NCBI GenBank assembly: GCA_009693835.1
Contig: SHWM01000009.1
Coordinates: forward strand, 1-50,027
Source of the DNA: Alphaproteobacteria bacterium
Lineage (GTDB): Bacteria; Pseudomonadota; Alphaproteobacteria; UBA11222
Direction: 5' to 3'
DNA: 50,027 nt
The translations under genes were made by a program, and so were the position numbers. Positions within the stretch are counted from its first letter, which is position 1. Every line of letters begins with the position of its first letter. Positions 13,794 to 22,078 of the stretch are shown here, piece after piece. The notes beneath the pieces are model-generated. The model made no database searches. It was not told the DNA's origin and saw only the letters and a program-made list of their open reading frames with translations.

Positions 13794-16388
13794 TCAGGCC
13801 GCGGCCTGCATCTCCTGACCATTGATGATCAGCCCCTTGTCGCCCGCGCTGACCCGCACCGTCTCGCCTTCCTTGATCGCTCCCGCCAGCAATTGCTCCG
13901 CCAGCGGGTTTTGCAGGGCGCGCTGAATGACACGCTTGAGCGGCCGTGCGCCATAGACCGGATCATAGCCCGCACTGGCCAGCCAGGTTCGCGCCGAGTC
14001 ATCCAGATCAAGACTGATTTTCCGCGCTTCCAGCAGGCCCAACAGGGACTGGATCTGAATGGTGACGATGCTGTCCATCTGGGCGCGTGTGAGCCGGTTG
14101 AACAGGATGATTTCATCCAGCCGGTTGAGAAATTCCGGACGGAAATTATTGCGCACCACTTCCATAACCTGGGCGCGCGCATTTTCAGCCGGTTCCCCGT
14201 CCTTGAGCGCCGCCAGATATTCCGCACCCATGTTGGAGGTCAGAATAATGATGGTGTTCTTGAAATCCACCGTGCGGCCCTGTCCATCGGTCAGGCGGCC
14301 GTCATCCAGCACCTGCAGCAGAATATTGAACACGTCCGGGTGCGCCTTTTCGACCTCGTCGAACAGCAGCACCTGATAGGGCCGCCGCCGTACCGCCTCG
14401 GTCAGGGCGCCGCCCTCGTCATAACCGACATAGCCGGGGGGCGCGCCGATCATCCGCGCGACCGAATGCCTTTCCATATATTCCGACATATCAAGACGCA
14501 GGATGGCGTTTTCGTCATCAAACAGGAATTGCGCCAGGGTCTTGGTCAGTTCGGTTTTGCCCACGCCCGTTGGCCCGAGAAACAGGAACGAGCCAATCGG
14601 CCGGCGCGGGTCCTGCAATCCGGCGCGCGCCCGGCGCACCGCATTGGCGACGGCGCGCAAGGCCTCGTCCTGACCGATCACGCGTTCGCGCAGCCTGTTT
14701 TCCATGGCCAGCAGCTTGTCGCGCTCGCCCGCCAGCATCTTTTCCACCGGAATGCCCGTCCAGCGCGACACGATGCCGGCAATATGCTCTTCGGTCACCG
14801 CTTCTTCCAGCGAGGCGCGTTCCCCCGCCTCATCGGCGGCGCGCAGTTTCACTTCCAGCCCGGGGATCAGGCCATAGGCGATTTCGCCGGCGCGAGCCAG
14901 ATCGCCCTTGCGCTGCGCCTGGGCCAGATCAATACGCGCCTGATCCAGCTGTTCCTTGATTTTTTGCGCATCGGCCAGCTGCGTCTTTTCAGACTGCCAG
15001 CGTGCGGTCAGGTCCGCAGAATTCTGCTCCAGCCCAACCAGTTCTTTTTCCAGCTTTTCCAGACGGTCGATCGAAGCCGCGTCGGTTTCCTTGCGCAGCG
15101 CCTCACGCTCGATCTTCAATTGCAGGATGCGCCGGTCCAGTTCGTCCAGCTCTTCGGGTTTAGAATCTATTTCCATGCGCAACCGGCTGGCGGCTTCATC
15201 GACCAGATCAATCGCCTTGTCCGGCAGGAAACGGTCTGAAATATAGCGGTTCGACAAAGTCGCCGCCGATACAATCGCGGCGTCGCTGATGCGCACCCCG
15301 TGATGCAGTTCGTATTTCTCTTTCAGACCGCGCAGGATCGACACTGTGTCTTCCACAGTGGGTTCGCTGACAAACACGGGCTGAAAACGCCGCGCCAGCG
15401 CCGCGTCCTTTTCCACATGCTTGCGATATTCATTCAATGTAGTAGCGCCCACGCAATGCAGTTCGCCACGCGCCAGCGCCGGCTTCAGCAGATTGGACGC
15501 GTCCATAGAGCCTTCGGCCGCGCCTGCCCCCACAATCGTGTGCATCTCGTCAATGAACAGGATTACCTCGCCTGCCGCCGCCGTAATTTCCTGCAGCACC
15601 GCCTTCAGGCGCTCTTCAAACTCGCCGCGATATTTGGCGCCAGCAATCAGCGCGCCCATATCGAGCGCCATCAGTTTTTTGTTTTTGAGGCTTTCCGGCA
15701 CGTCGCCATTGACGATGCGTTGCGCCAGACCTTCAATAATGGCCGTCTTGCCGACGCCGGGTTCGCCGATCAGCGCCGGATTATTTTTGGTGCGCCGTGA
15801 CAGCACCTGAATGGTGCGGCGGATTTCTTCATCACGCCCGATCACCGGGTCCACCTTGCCGTCGCGTGCAGCCTGGGTCAGGTCCCGGGCATATTTTTTC
15901 AGCGCCTCCAGCGTATCTTCCGCCGAGGCGTTATCGGCCGTGCGGCCCTTGCGCATATCATTGATGGCGTGATTGAGACTCTCCGGCGTCACGCCAGAGG
16001 CCTTCAATATACCCGCCGCTTCCGACCCCTTGGCCAGCGAAGTCGCCTGCAACAGGCGTTCCGCCGTGACGAAGGCGTCCCCTGCTTTTTTGGCAATATC
16101 CTCCGCCTGCTCGAACAGCTTTACCAGCGGCTGGCTGAGGTGCAACTGGCCGGCACCCGGGCCGCTGGCCGACGCCATTTTCGCCAGCGCCTGTTCGACA
16201 GCCTGTTTGGCCTGCGCCGGATCGCCGCCTGACTGACGGATCAGATTGGAGGAAAGGCCATCGCCGTCATCCAGCAGGACTTTAAGGATATGTTCGGGGG
16301 TATGCTGGCCATGGCCCGAGCGGCTGGCCAGTGTCTGGCCCGCCTGGATTAAACTGCGCGAGCGTTCGGTATATTTCTCAAGTTGCAT
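13794..16388 (-). CDS. clpB: ATP-dependent disaggregase ClpB (Hsp100)
   Basis: A two-ring AAA+ chaperone that works with DnaK to pull proteins out of aggregates. The 864-residue product has the N-terminal Clp repeat domain, Walker A GEPGVGKT near residue 205, and a long coiled-coil middle domain ([10 protein letters not shown] and surrounding heptads) that marks ClpB rather than ClpA or ClpC. The second Walker A is GPTGVGKT near 605, with the usual D2 domain after it. The start at 16388 ([11 protein letters not shown]) matches the family and has GGGAGAAG upstream; an in-frame extension lacks support. It lies last in the prfA-prmC-DUF4167-clpB order but 207 bases after DUF4167, so it likely has its own heat-shock promoter. 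Confidence 0.97.
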   Translation of the reverse strand: MQLEKYTERSRSLIQAGQTLASRSGHGQHTPEHILKVLLDDGDGLSSNLIRQSGGDPAQAKQAVEQALAKMASASGPGAGQLHLSQPLVKLFEQAEDIAKKAGDAFVTAERLLQATSLAKGSEAAGILKASGVTPESLNHAINDMRKGRTADNASAEDTLEALKKYARDLTQAARDGKVDPVIGRDEEIRRTIQVLSRRTKNNPALIGEPGVGKTAIIEGLAQRIVNGDVPESLKNKKLMALDMGALIAGAKYRGEFEERLKAVLQEITAAAGEVILFIDEMHTIVGAGAAEGSMDASNLLKPALARGELHCVGATTLNEYRKHVEKDAALARRFQPVFVSEPTVEDTVSILRGLKEKYELHHGVRISDAAIVSAATLSNRYISDRFLPDKAIDLVDEAASRLRMEIDSKPEELDELDRRILQLKIEREALRKETDAASIDRLEKLEKELVGLEQNSADLTARWQSEKTQLADAQKIKEQLDQARIDLAQAQRKGDLARAGEIAYGLIPGLEVKLRAADEAGERASLEEAVTEEHIAGIVSRWTGIPVEKMLAGERDKLLAMENRLRERVIGQDEALRAVANAVRRARAGLQDPRRPIGSFLFLGPTGVGKTELTKTLAQFLFDDENAILRLDMSEYMERHSVARMIGAPPGYVGYDEGGALTEAVRRRPYQVLLFDEVEKAHPDVFNILLQVLDDGRLTDGQGRTVDFKNTIIILTSNMGAEYLAALKDGEPAENARAQVMEVVRNNFRPEFLNRLDEIILFNRLTRAQMDSIVTIQIQSLLGLLEARKISLDLDDSARTWLASAGYDPVYGARPLKRVIQRALQNPLAEQLLAGAIKEGETVRVSAGDKGLIINGQEMQAAA

Positions 16389-16524
16389 ACGACTTCTCCC
16401 AAGCGCGTCCACCCCTGACGGCAATCCATGCCGCCACACTGGACACCCCGTGCGGAGCTGTCCGGCAACGCCTCATTGAACCAATGCGCCACAACCTCCA
16501 AAGAAGCGCCGTACCGCACGATTG

Positions 16525-16560
16525 ATGTGGGATGTCTGAGGCCCCTGAACAAGATCAGGG
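16525..16560 (-). promoter_or_regulatory. Possible heat-shock promoter and hairpin upstream of clpB
   Basis: Reading the minus strand, CTTGTT (16553-16548) is followed after 16 bases by CCCACAT (16531-16525), a fair match to the sigma-32 pattern CTTG...CCCCAT. Overlapping it, CCCTGA (16543-16548) and TCAGGG (16555-16560) form a 6-bp hairpin shortly after the DUF4167 stop; it has no T-run. Control of clpB by RpoH is well known in proteobacteria. The specific site here is a weak match. Confidence 0.3.
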
Positions 16561-16595
16561 TGCAGGATAAATTTACCGTTAGCGGCTGAAACAGA

Positions 16596-17096
16596 TCAGC
16601 CGTTCACATTTTCCTCGAACGGAGATTCAAAAGAGGACGCATCGTCATTATCATCAGTGCCTCCCTGATAGGCCGTTTCCTGTGGCGCGCCCCCGCCATC
16701 CTGACCGCCTTCCGCCGTGGGCAGGCGGCGGCTGCCATTCTGACGGGAAAGGTCACGCTCCCGCGCTGCCGCCTGGGCCTGGTTGGCCGCTGCGAGCAGA
16801 CGGTAATAATGTTCGGCGTGCTGCAGATAATTTTCCGCACCGACATGATCGCCCTGTGAATTAGCGTCCCGTGCAAGCGTCTGATATTTCTCGTGGATAT
16901 GGGCGACTGTTCCGCGAATTTTGATGTCCGGGCCATTGCTGTCGAGGGTGCGGTTGAGGTTTATCACGCCACCGGCACTTGCCCCCATGCTGCTGCCGCC
17001 CCCTCCGGTACTGCCGCCGCCAATATGCGGCGGTTTGCCCCGGCCTCGGCCACGGGAACGCTGTTTGTTCATATTGTTCTGCTGAACGGGTCTCAT
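16596..17096 (-). CDS. DUF4167 protein
   Basis: A 166-residue basic, low-complexity protein with a conserved core. The N-terminus is rich in Arg, Gly and Gln (QRSRGRGRGK). The core LDSNGPDIKIRGTVAHIHEKYQTLARDA followed by GDHVGAENYLQHAEHYYRLL is the DUF4167 signature. The remainder is disordered and acidic at the end. The start (MRPVQQN) was chosen because family members begin this way; the ribosome binding site is weak. It is found between prmC and clpB, its usual place in alphaproteobacteria. Function is unknown; the basic tail suggests nucleic-acid binding. Confidence 0.9.
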   Translation of the reverse strand: MRPVQQNNMNKQRSRGRGRGKPPHIGGGSTGGGGSSMGASAGGVINLNRTLDSNGPDIKIRGTVAHIHEKYQTLARDANSQGDHVGAENYLQHAEHYYRLLAAANQAQAAARERDLSRQNGSRRLPTAEGGQDGGGAPQETAYQGGTDDNDDASSFESPFEENVNG

Positions 17097-17455
17097 GAGT
17101 AAACTATCTCTTGCAGCATGCACTTACTTCCCACCATTAATAAAAGCCCCCTTTGCTTATTGCCGCGCGGCACCCCAACTTCGTGCGCCTTCCATCAGGC
17201 TGCCGTCAGCCCACACGAAAGCCGCCGGCAGTCCTTCAAATGCTATCAACGAAATTTTGGCTCAGACCTGTTCCCCGAATGAAACCCCGCCCGGACAAGA
17301 TTTTCTGTTACTTCCCGACCAGCGTTAAATGCACCATCTGCTGACGCGGTTTGATTTTGAACCGTCTGGGCACCGTGACAGCAGAGGAGTATGCGAGAGC
17401 GTCCTTTACTCAATCGCCACGCCAACAATAACTGCTTCCGCGCCCGATTCCAAGA
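17097..17455. other. Intergenic region between prmC and the DUF4167 gene
   Basis: This stretch of about 360 bases contains several short open frames on both strands, but none has a ribosome binding site or a protein-like composition that I trust. It likely holds the promoter of the DUF4167 gene. No clear -35/-10 pair, terminator or repeat stands out. Confidence 0.4.
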
Positions 17456-18340
17456 TTAATCTTCTATAACAGATTCGGCCCTCATCCGGCCGGTGATGGC
17501 CCTGGGAATACTCCCAAGGTCCTGCCGCGTGGCCAATTCCGTTAGTCCGGCCTGCGTCAACAGGGTTTGGACGGCTTCGGCCTGTCCACTGCCCGCCTCT
17601 ATAATGGCCAGCCCCCCAGACACCAGCAAGCCTACCAGTGAAATGGTTATTATCCGGTAAAAATCAAGGCCATCCTCGCCGCCGGACAGCGCCGCCATAG
17701 GATCAAATCTGGTCACCTCCGGAGCCAACACCGCGAGTGACGCGGTGCTGATATAAGGGGGGTTGGCAATGACAATATCATACGGCCCGCCAATGCGTTG
17801 CGCCCAGCGGGGGCGGCATATATCGCAGTTTACGAAATTCGAGCGCCTCGAAAATCCTAGCCGTTGCGCATTGGCCCGTGCCGTATCCAGGGCTCCCTCG
17901 GAAATATCAATCCCCGTGCCCCGCGCCATGGGCAGTTCCGATAACAGCGCCAGCAACAAACACCCACTGCCAGTGCCAATATCCAGAATATTGTAGGCGC
18001 GGCTGCGGTCTTCGACATGGTCAAGCGCCGCGCTGATCAGCGTTTCACTGTCGGGTCTTGGGTCAAGTGTGTCCGGCGTAATGGCGAATTCCAGGCTCCA
18101 GAATTCCCGGCGTCCCAGAATGCGCGAAACCGGCTCACGCGACTGACGGCGCGTGATCATTTCCATATAGCGCGTCATTTGCACAGGGTCGGCAGGCGCA
18201 TCAGGGCGCCGGATCAACTCCTCGGCGCTGAGTCCTGCCGCTGCCATCAGCAGCAGCCGGGCGTCGCGCCGTGGCTGTTCCACACCAGCCGCCAGCAGTC
18301 GGGCCGCGCCCGAATCCAGAATGTCACCCAGCCTGGGCAT
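17456..18340 (-). CDS. prmC: Release factor glutamine methyltransferase
   Basis: Methylates the glutamine of the GGQ motif of release factors RF1 and RF2, using S-adenosylmethionine. The 294-residue protein has the N-terminal helical domain, a SAM-binding motif (ILDIGTGSGCLLLALL), and the catalytic NPPY in IVIANPPYIS that contacts the target glutamine. The start at 18340 gives a gap of four bases after the prfA stop and has AGGA upstream. Being directly downstream of its substrate gene, prfA, supports the assignment. Confidence 0.96.
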   Translation of the reverse strand: MPRLGDILDSGAARLLAAGVEQPRRDARLLLMAAAGLSAEELIRRPDAPADPVQMTRYMEMITRRQSREPVSRILGRREFWSLEFAITPDTLDPRPDSETLISAALDHVEDRSRAYNILDIGTGSGCLLLALLSELPMARGTGIDISEGALDTARANAQRLGFSRRSNFVNCDICRPRWAQRIGGPYDIVIANPPYISTASLAVLAPEVTRFDPMAALSGGEDGLDFYRIITISLVGLLVSGGLAIIEAGSGQAEAVQTLLTQAGLTELATRQDLGSIPRAITGRMRAESVIED

Positions 18341-18344
18341 GGTC

Positions 18345-19427
18345 CTACGCCCCCTCGCCCATCGCCGCCAGACGTTCGGCCTGATCATGGGCAATCAGCG
18401 GGTCAATCAGATCGTTCAGGTCTTCACCGGTAATGATCCGGTCAAGTTTGTACAAGGTCAGGTTGATGCGGTGATCCGTCACCCTGCTCTGCGGGAAATT
18501 ATAGGTGCGGATGCGCTCGGACCTGTCGCCGCTGCCGATCTGGCCCTTGCGGTCGGCGGCGCGGGCCCTGTCCTGCTGCTGGCGTTCATTATCATACAGC
18601 TTGGCGCGCAACATCATCATCGCCCTGGCGCGGTTTTTATGCTGCGATTTTTCGTCCTGACACTGAACCACCACGCCTGTCGGCACATGGGTGATGCGAA
18701 TGGCGCTGTCGGTTGTGTTGACATGCTGGCCGCCCGCGCCCTGTGAACGGTAGGTGTCCACGCGCAGGTCTTTGTCATCAATATGAATGTCGACTTCCTG
18801 GGCCTCCGGCAACACGGCAACGGTTGCGGCAGAGGTATGAATACGGCCCTGCGCCTCGGTTTCCGGAACGCGCTGCACACGGTGCACGCCGGATTCATAT
18901 TTCAGGCGGGCAAACACATTCTGCCCGCTGATCGAGGCTATGATTTCCTTGTATCCGCCCATTTCGCTTTCCGACATGGACAGCACTTCAACTTTCCAGC
19001 CCTGCGCCGCGGCGAAATTCTGATACATGCGAAACAGATCACCGGCAAACAGCGCCGCCTCGTCGCCACCCGTGCCGGCGCGCACTTCGAGGATGGCGTT
19101 TTTGCGGTCGGCCTCGTCTTTCGGCGACAGCAGGATGAGCAGTTTATTTTCCAAATCCGCGAGACGCGCCTGCAGCTCGCCACGCTCTTCATGCGCCAGA
19201 TCGCGCATTTCCGCGTCCGTGGCCGGGTCCGCGATCAGCGTTTCCAGCCCCGCCAGTTCGTCCCGCGCCGCATTCCATGTACGCACCCCTTCGACCACCG
19301 GCGACAGTTCCGCATATTCCCGGGACAGGGCGACAAAGGTTTCGACCGGCAGTTCACCCGCCAGGCGCGCCTCCAGTTCCTGATGGCGCGTGACGACTTC
19401 CCTGAGTTTTGTCTCCGGTATGAGCAC
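18345..19427 (-). CDS. prfA: Peptide chain release factor 1
   Basis: Recognises UAA and UAG stop codons and triggers peptide release. The 360-residue protein has the GGQ motif in [21 protein letters not shown]. The codon-recognition tripeptide in RVPETEAQG is P-E-T, the position occupied by PAT or PVT in other RF1s. [14 protein letters not shown] is also RF1-specific. It starts 16 bases after the ispG stop and is followed by prmC, so ispG-prfA-prmC probably form one transcript. Confidence 0.97.
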   Translation of the reverse strand: MLIPETKLREVVTRHQELEARLAGELPVETFVALSREYAELSPVVEGVRTWNAARDELAGLETLIADPATDAEMRDLAHEERGELQARLADLENKLLILLSPKDEADRKNAILEVRAGTGGDEAALFAGDLFRMYQNFAAAQGWKVEVLSMSESEMGGYKEIIASISGQNVFARLKYESGVHRVQRVPETEAQGRIHTSAATVAVLPEAQEVDIHIDDKDLRVDTYRSQGAGGQHVNTTDSAIRITHVPTGVVVQCQDEKSQHKNRARAMMMLRAKLYDNERQQQDRARAADRKGQIGSGDRSERIRTYNFPQSRVTDHRINLTLYKLDRIITGEDLNDLIDPLIAHDQAERLAAMGEGA

Positions 19428-19443
19428 AGTGATTAAACCCGGT

Positions 19444-20559
19444 TTATTGCGCCGCTAGCGCCTCGGCAGCCTGCATCGCCGCGGCTTTTGCTTCCACAAG
19501 CTCGACGATATGATCCACCAGGCGCGCATTTTCCATTTTGTGATCCGCCACGCCCGCCACATAGACCATGCCCGCGCCCGCACCGCCGCCCGTAAAACCG
19601 ATATCGGTCTCGCGCGCCTCGCCAGGGCCGTTTACCACGCAGCCCATGATCGACAGCGTCACCGGCTGCGAGATATGCGCCAGGCGCTGTTCCAGCGCCG
19701 CCACTGTCGTGACGACGTCAAAGCCCTGGCGTGCACAGGATGGGCAGGCAATAATATTGACGCCGCGGTGGCGCAGGCCCAGCGCCTTGAGCATTTCAAA
19801 ACCCACACGGATTTCCTCTACCGGATCGGCCGACAGAGACACACGGATCGTATCTCCAATCCCGGCCCATAACAGATTGCCCATGCCGATCGCGCTTTTG
19901 ACGGAACCGGTCATTAATCCGCCTGCTTCCGTAATGCCCAGATGCAGCGGAAAATCGCCTGCTTCAGCCAGTCCCTGATAGGCCGCGACCGCCAAAAACA
20001 CATCTGACGCCTTGACGCTGATTTTATATTCACGGAAATCATGCTCTTCCAGCAGGCTAGCGTGATAGAGGGCGCTTTCCACCATCGCTTCCGGGCAGGG
20101 CTCGCCATATTTTTCGAGCAGGCTCTTTTCCAGCGAGCCTGCATTGACGCCGATACGCATCGAGCAGCCGTGATCGCGCGCCGCCTGAATCACATCTCGC
20201 ACGCGCTGTTTTGAACCGATATTTCCGGGATTAATGCGCAGGCAGGCCGCGCCTGCTTGCGCCGCCTCTATGGCGCGCCGGTAATGAAAATGTATGTCGG
20301 CCACAATGGGAACGCGGGCTTCGCGCACGATGGTTTTCAATGCGCGCGTGGCGTCCTCATCCGGGCAGGAGACGCGCACAATGTCCGCCCCGGCCTCTTC
20401 CAGTGCGCGTATCTGCGCCAGGGTCGCTTTCGCGTCGCCGGTAATTGTATTCGTCATGGACTGGACCGTGATCGGCGCATCGCCGCCCACAGGTACCTTG
20501 CCTACAAATATCTGCCGTGATTTGCGGCGCTGAATGTCGCGGTAAGGCCGTAAACTCAT
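19444..20559 (-). CDS. ispG: 4-hydroxy-3-methylbut-2-en-1-yl diphosphate synthase
   Basis: Penultimate enzyme of the MEP pathway to isopentenyl diphosphate. The 371-residue protein has the N-terminal TIM-barrel ([15 protein letters not shown] and DIHFHYRRA) and the C-terminal cluster-binding domain. Three cysteines for the 4Fe-4S cluster are visible in CPSCARQ and [11 protein letters not shown]. The start [12 protein letters not shown] fits the family; a GTG 33 bases upstream would begin at the edge of the palindromic repeat and is unlikely. In many relatives hisS lies between ispG and prfA; here it is absent. Confidence 0.97.
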   Translation of the reverse strand: MSLRPYRDIQRRKSRQIFVGKVPVGGDAPITVQSMTNTITGDAKATLAQIRALEEAGADIVRVSCPDEDATRALKTIVREARVPIVADIHFHYRRAIEAAQAGAACLRINPGNIGSKQRVRDVIQAARDHGCSMRIGVNAGSLEKSLLEKYGEPCPEAMVESALYHASLLEEHDFREYKISVKASDVFLAVAAYQGLAEAGDFPLHLGITEAGGLMTGSVKSAIGMGNLLWAGIGDTIRVSLSADPVEEIRVGFEMLKALGLRHRGVNIIACPSCARQGFDVVTTVAALEQRLAHISQPVTLSIMGCVVNGPGEARETDIGFTGGGAGAGMVYVAGVADHKMENARLVDHIVELVEAKAAAMQAAEALAAQ

Positions 20560-20593
20560 AGTGTGGGATGGTCCGTAATTCTCTGCTGGCACT

Positions 20594-20652
20594 AGAGCAA
20601 CCCTACTTGATCACATGGATCCGGATGGTTCTGTGTGATCAAATGTTGCTCT
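20594..20652. repeat. 59-bp palindromic repeat (AGAGCAA family) upstream of ispG
   Basis: AGAGCAAC (20594-20601) pairs with GTTGCTCT (20645-20652), and TTGATCACA (20607-20615) pairs with TGTGATCAA (20634-20642), leaving an 18-base loop. It stands between the RodZ-like gene and ispG, 34 bases before the ispG start, so it would be transcribed as a strong hairpin in the ispG leader. It belongs to the same family as 13614-13674 and shares its inner TGATCACA arm with the half-copy at 8148-8164. Confidence 0.75.
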
Positions 20653-20712
20653 GACTGCTATATAGCAATTAGGGGGCGATAGCACCAGAGATCGGATTTT
20701 CAGGCCGGTCTT

Positions 20713-21936
20713 CTAGCCGCCAAACCGGGATTTCAGGTTTCCCGCGTCCAGCGGCACTGCACGCACGACCGCACCCTTGGCGCCCAGGGGCGGCATTTCG
20801 GCACCATCAATAAACACCGTCAGCGCTCCGGCATTGCCGATCAGCGCCACCAACCCTGTCTGGCCGGCGGGAGGAACATATTGTTCCCCCGCACGCATCA
20901 CCCAGGATTTAAGTACGGCCCCATTGGCATGCGTGATCTGCATCCAGGTATCCGACGAGGCCCGTAGAACAACGGGCGCATGGGCTATTTCCCCCGCAGA
21001 CGCCGGTTGATTGAGCGCCACTTTTTCAACCGGTTCCACCGCCGCCGCTGCAGGCAGGGGCGTCTCTGTCCCGTTTTGGGCAGGAACCGCAGGCGCACCT
21101 GCCGCCTTATCCAGCAGCGGGGGCGAAGCAGGCAGTTCGATCGCTTGCTCCGGAACCGCTGCCTGGCTGGCTGGCGGGACGGGCTGATGGGTTATTTCAG
21201 GGGTGCCGATCTCCTCCGCCAAAATGGCGCTGTCCTCGCCTGAAACTGATTCGTCCACACTACTGCCGTCAGCCGTTTTTTCGGATGGGGCAGAGGCGGC
21301 AGGTGCAGGCGGCGCAGATTCGGCAGTAGCGGCAGGTATGCCGGGGGCTGCCACGCCCTTACCGACCAACTCATCGACGGGCGGTATCTGAGGGGCGGCG
21401 TCTTCCGCCGCTGAGGACGTTTCCGAATCCAGGGCGCGGGCCGGCGATGTCTCGGCCGCCACCGTTTCATTCGTAGTAGCCGTCTCGGCCGCTGGATCGG
21501 ACTGGGCCCGCGGCGCTGTCATTTCTGGTGGCGCGTCACTTACGGATCTGGTGTTCAGATACCATAAACCGCCAATGCCAAACGCAAGGAGTAGCGCCAG
21601 CACCAGTAATTTCCGGCTGGGCCCGGGCGTATCCTGGGGAGCGGCGGGAAAATGCAGTTTCCCCGGTAAAATCGGCGGCAACAGCTCCAGACGGACGCGG
21701 CGGACCATCTCATCGGCATCCAGTTTCAGATAACCCGCATAGTTACGTACGAACCCGTGCACATAGACCGGCTCGGGAAGATCGCCGTAGCGCCCGGCCT
21801 CCAGCGCCTCCAGATGATAGGCGCCAATGCGCAGCGCCTGAGCCACGTCCTTGATCTGTTTGCCAATGGCTTCGCGGGCGGTCCGAAGATCGCGGCCTAC
21901 GCCCATAATTTCCATGCCTTCGTCTGCTTCGCCCAT
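20713..21936 (-). CDS. RodZ-like protein: HTH, single TM, DUF4115
   Basis: A 407-residue bitopic membrane protein. An N-terminal Xre/HTH_25-type helix-turn-helix (REAIGKQIKDVAQALRIGAYHLEALEAGRYGDLP) continues with FVRNYAGYLKLD, the RodZ signature that contacts MreB. One transmembrane helix lies near residues 108-128. A long Ala/Pro/Glu-rich periplasmic linker of nearly 200 residues leads to a C-terminal DUF4115 domain (SSDTWMQITHANGAVLKSWVMRAGEQY). RodZ ties MreB filaments to wall synthesis and maintains rod shape. ATG 21936 has AGAGG seven bases upstream; a TTG two codons earlier is too close to it. The order ptsP-rodZ-ispG supports the call. Confidence 0.88.
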   Translation of the reverse strand: MGEADEGMEIMGVGRDLRTAREAIGKQIKDVAQALRIGAYHLEALEAGRYGDLPEPVYVHGFVRNYAGYLKLDADEMVRRVRLELLPPILPGKLHFPAAPQDTPGPSRKLLVLALLLAFGIGGLWYLNTRSVSDAPPEMTAPRAQSDPAAETATTNETVAAETSPARALDSETSSAAEDAAPQIPPVDELVGKGVAAPGIPAATAESAPPAPAASAPSEKTADGSSVDESVSGEDSAILAEEIGTPEITHQPVPPASQAAVPEQAIELPASPPLLDKAAGAPAVPAQNGTETPLPAAAAVEPVEKVALNQPASAGEIAHAPVVLRASSDTWMQITHANGAVLKSWVMRAGEQYVPPAGQTGLVALIGNAGALTVFIDGAEMPPLGAKGAVVRAVPLDAGNLKSRFGG

Positions 21937-21986
21937 CCCCAAGCCTCTGGTCCTGCATCGGGCCCATCCAGTGGGCCTACTCTAAA

Positions 21987-21995
21987 ATTGTATCA
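21987..21995 (-). promoter_or_regulatory. Extended -10 promoter element of the RodZ-like gene
   Basis: On the minus strand TGA-TACAAT fits an extended -10 box (TGnTATAAT type), about 50 bases before the ATG. No clear -35 box precedes it, which extended -10 promoters tolerate. The 142-base gap after ptsP is AT-rich and gives room for a separate promoter. Confidence 0.35.
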
Positions 21996-22078
21996 CTTCA
22001 ACCTGCAATTAGCCTGCCTGACATTTATGTGTGTTTACTCTGACAGAAAGAAGATTAGAAAAAGATTAACAAACAGGA

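Noticed and set aside
13782..15239. Long plus-strand open frame (485 codons) opposite clpB
   Set aside because: It is antisense to the strongly conserved clpB coding sequence, has a composition driven by the other strand's codon pattern (rich in Gln, His and Arg) and no recognisable domain.
17246..17428. 60-codon minus-strand frame between prmC and the DUF4167 gene
   Set aside because: No ribosome binding site and no resemblance to a known family; probably chance in a leader region.
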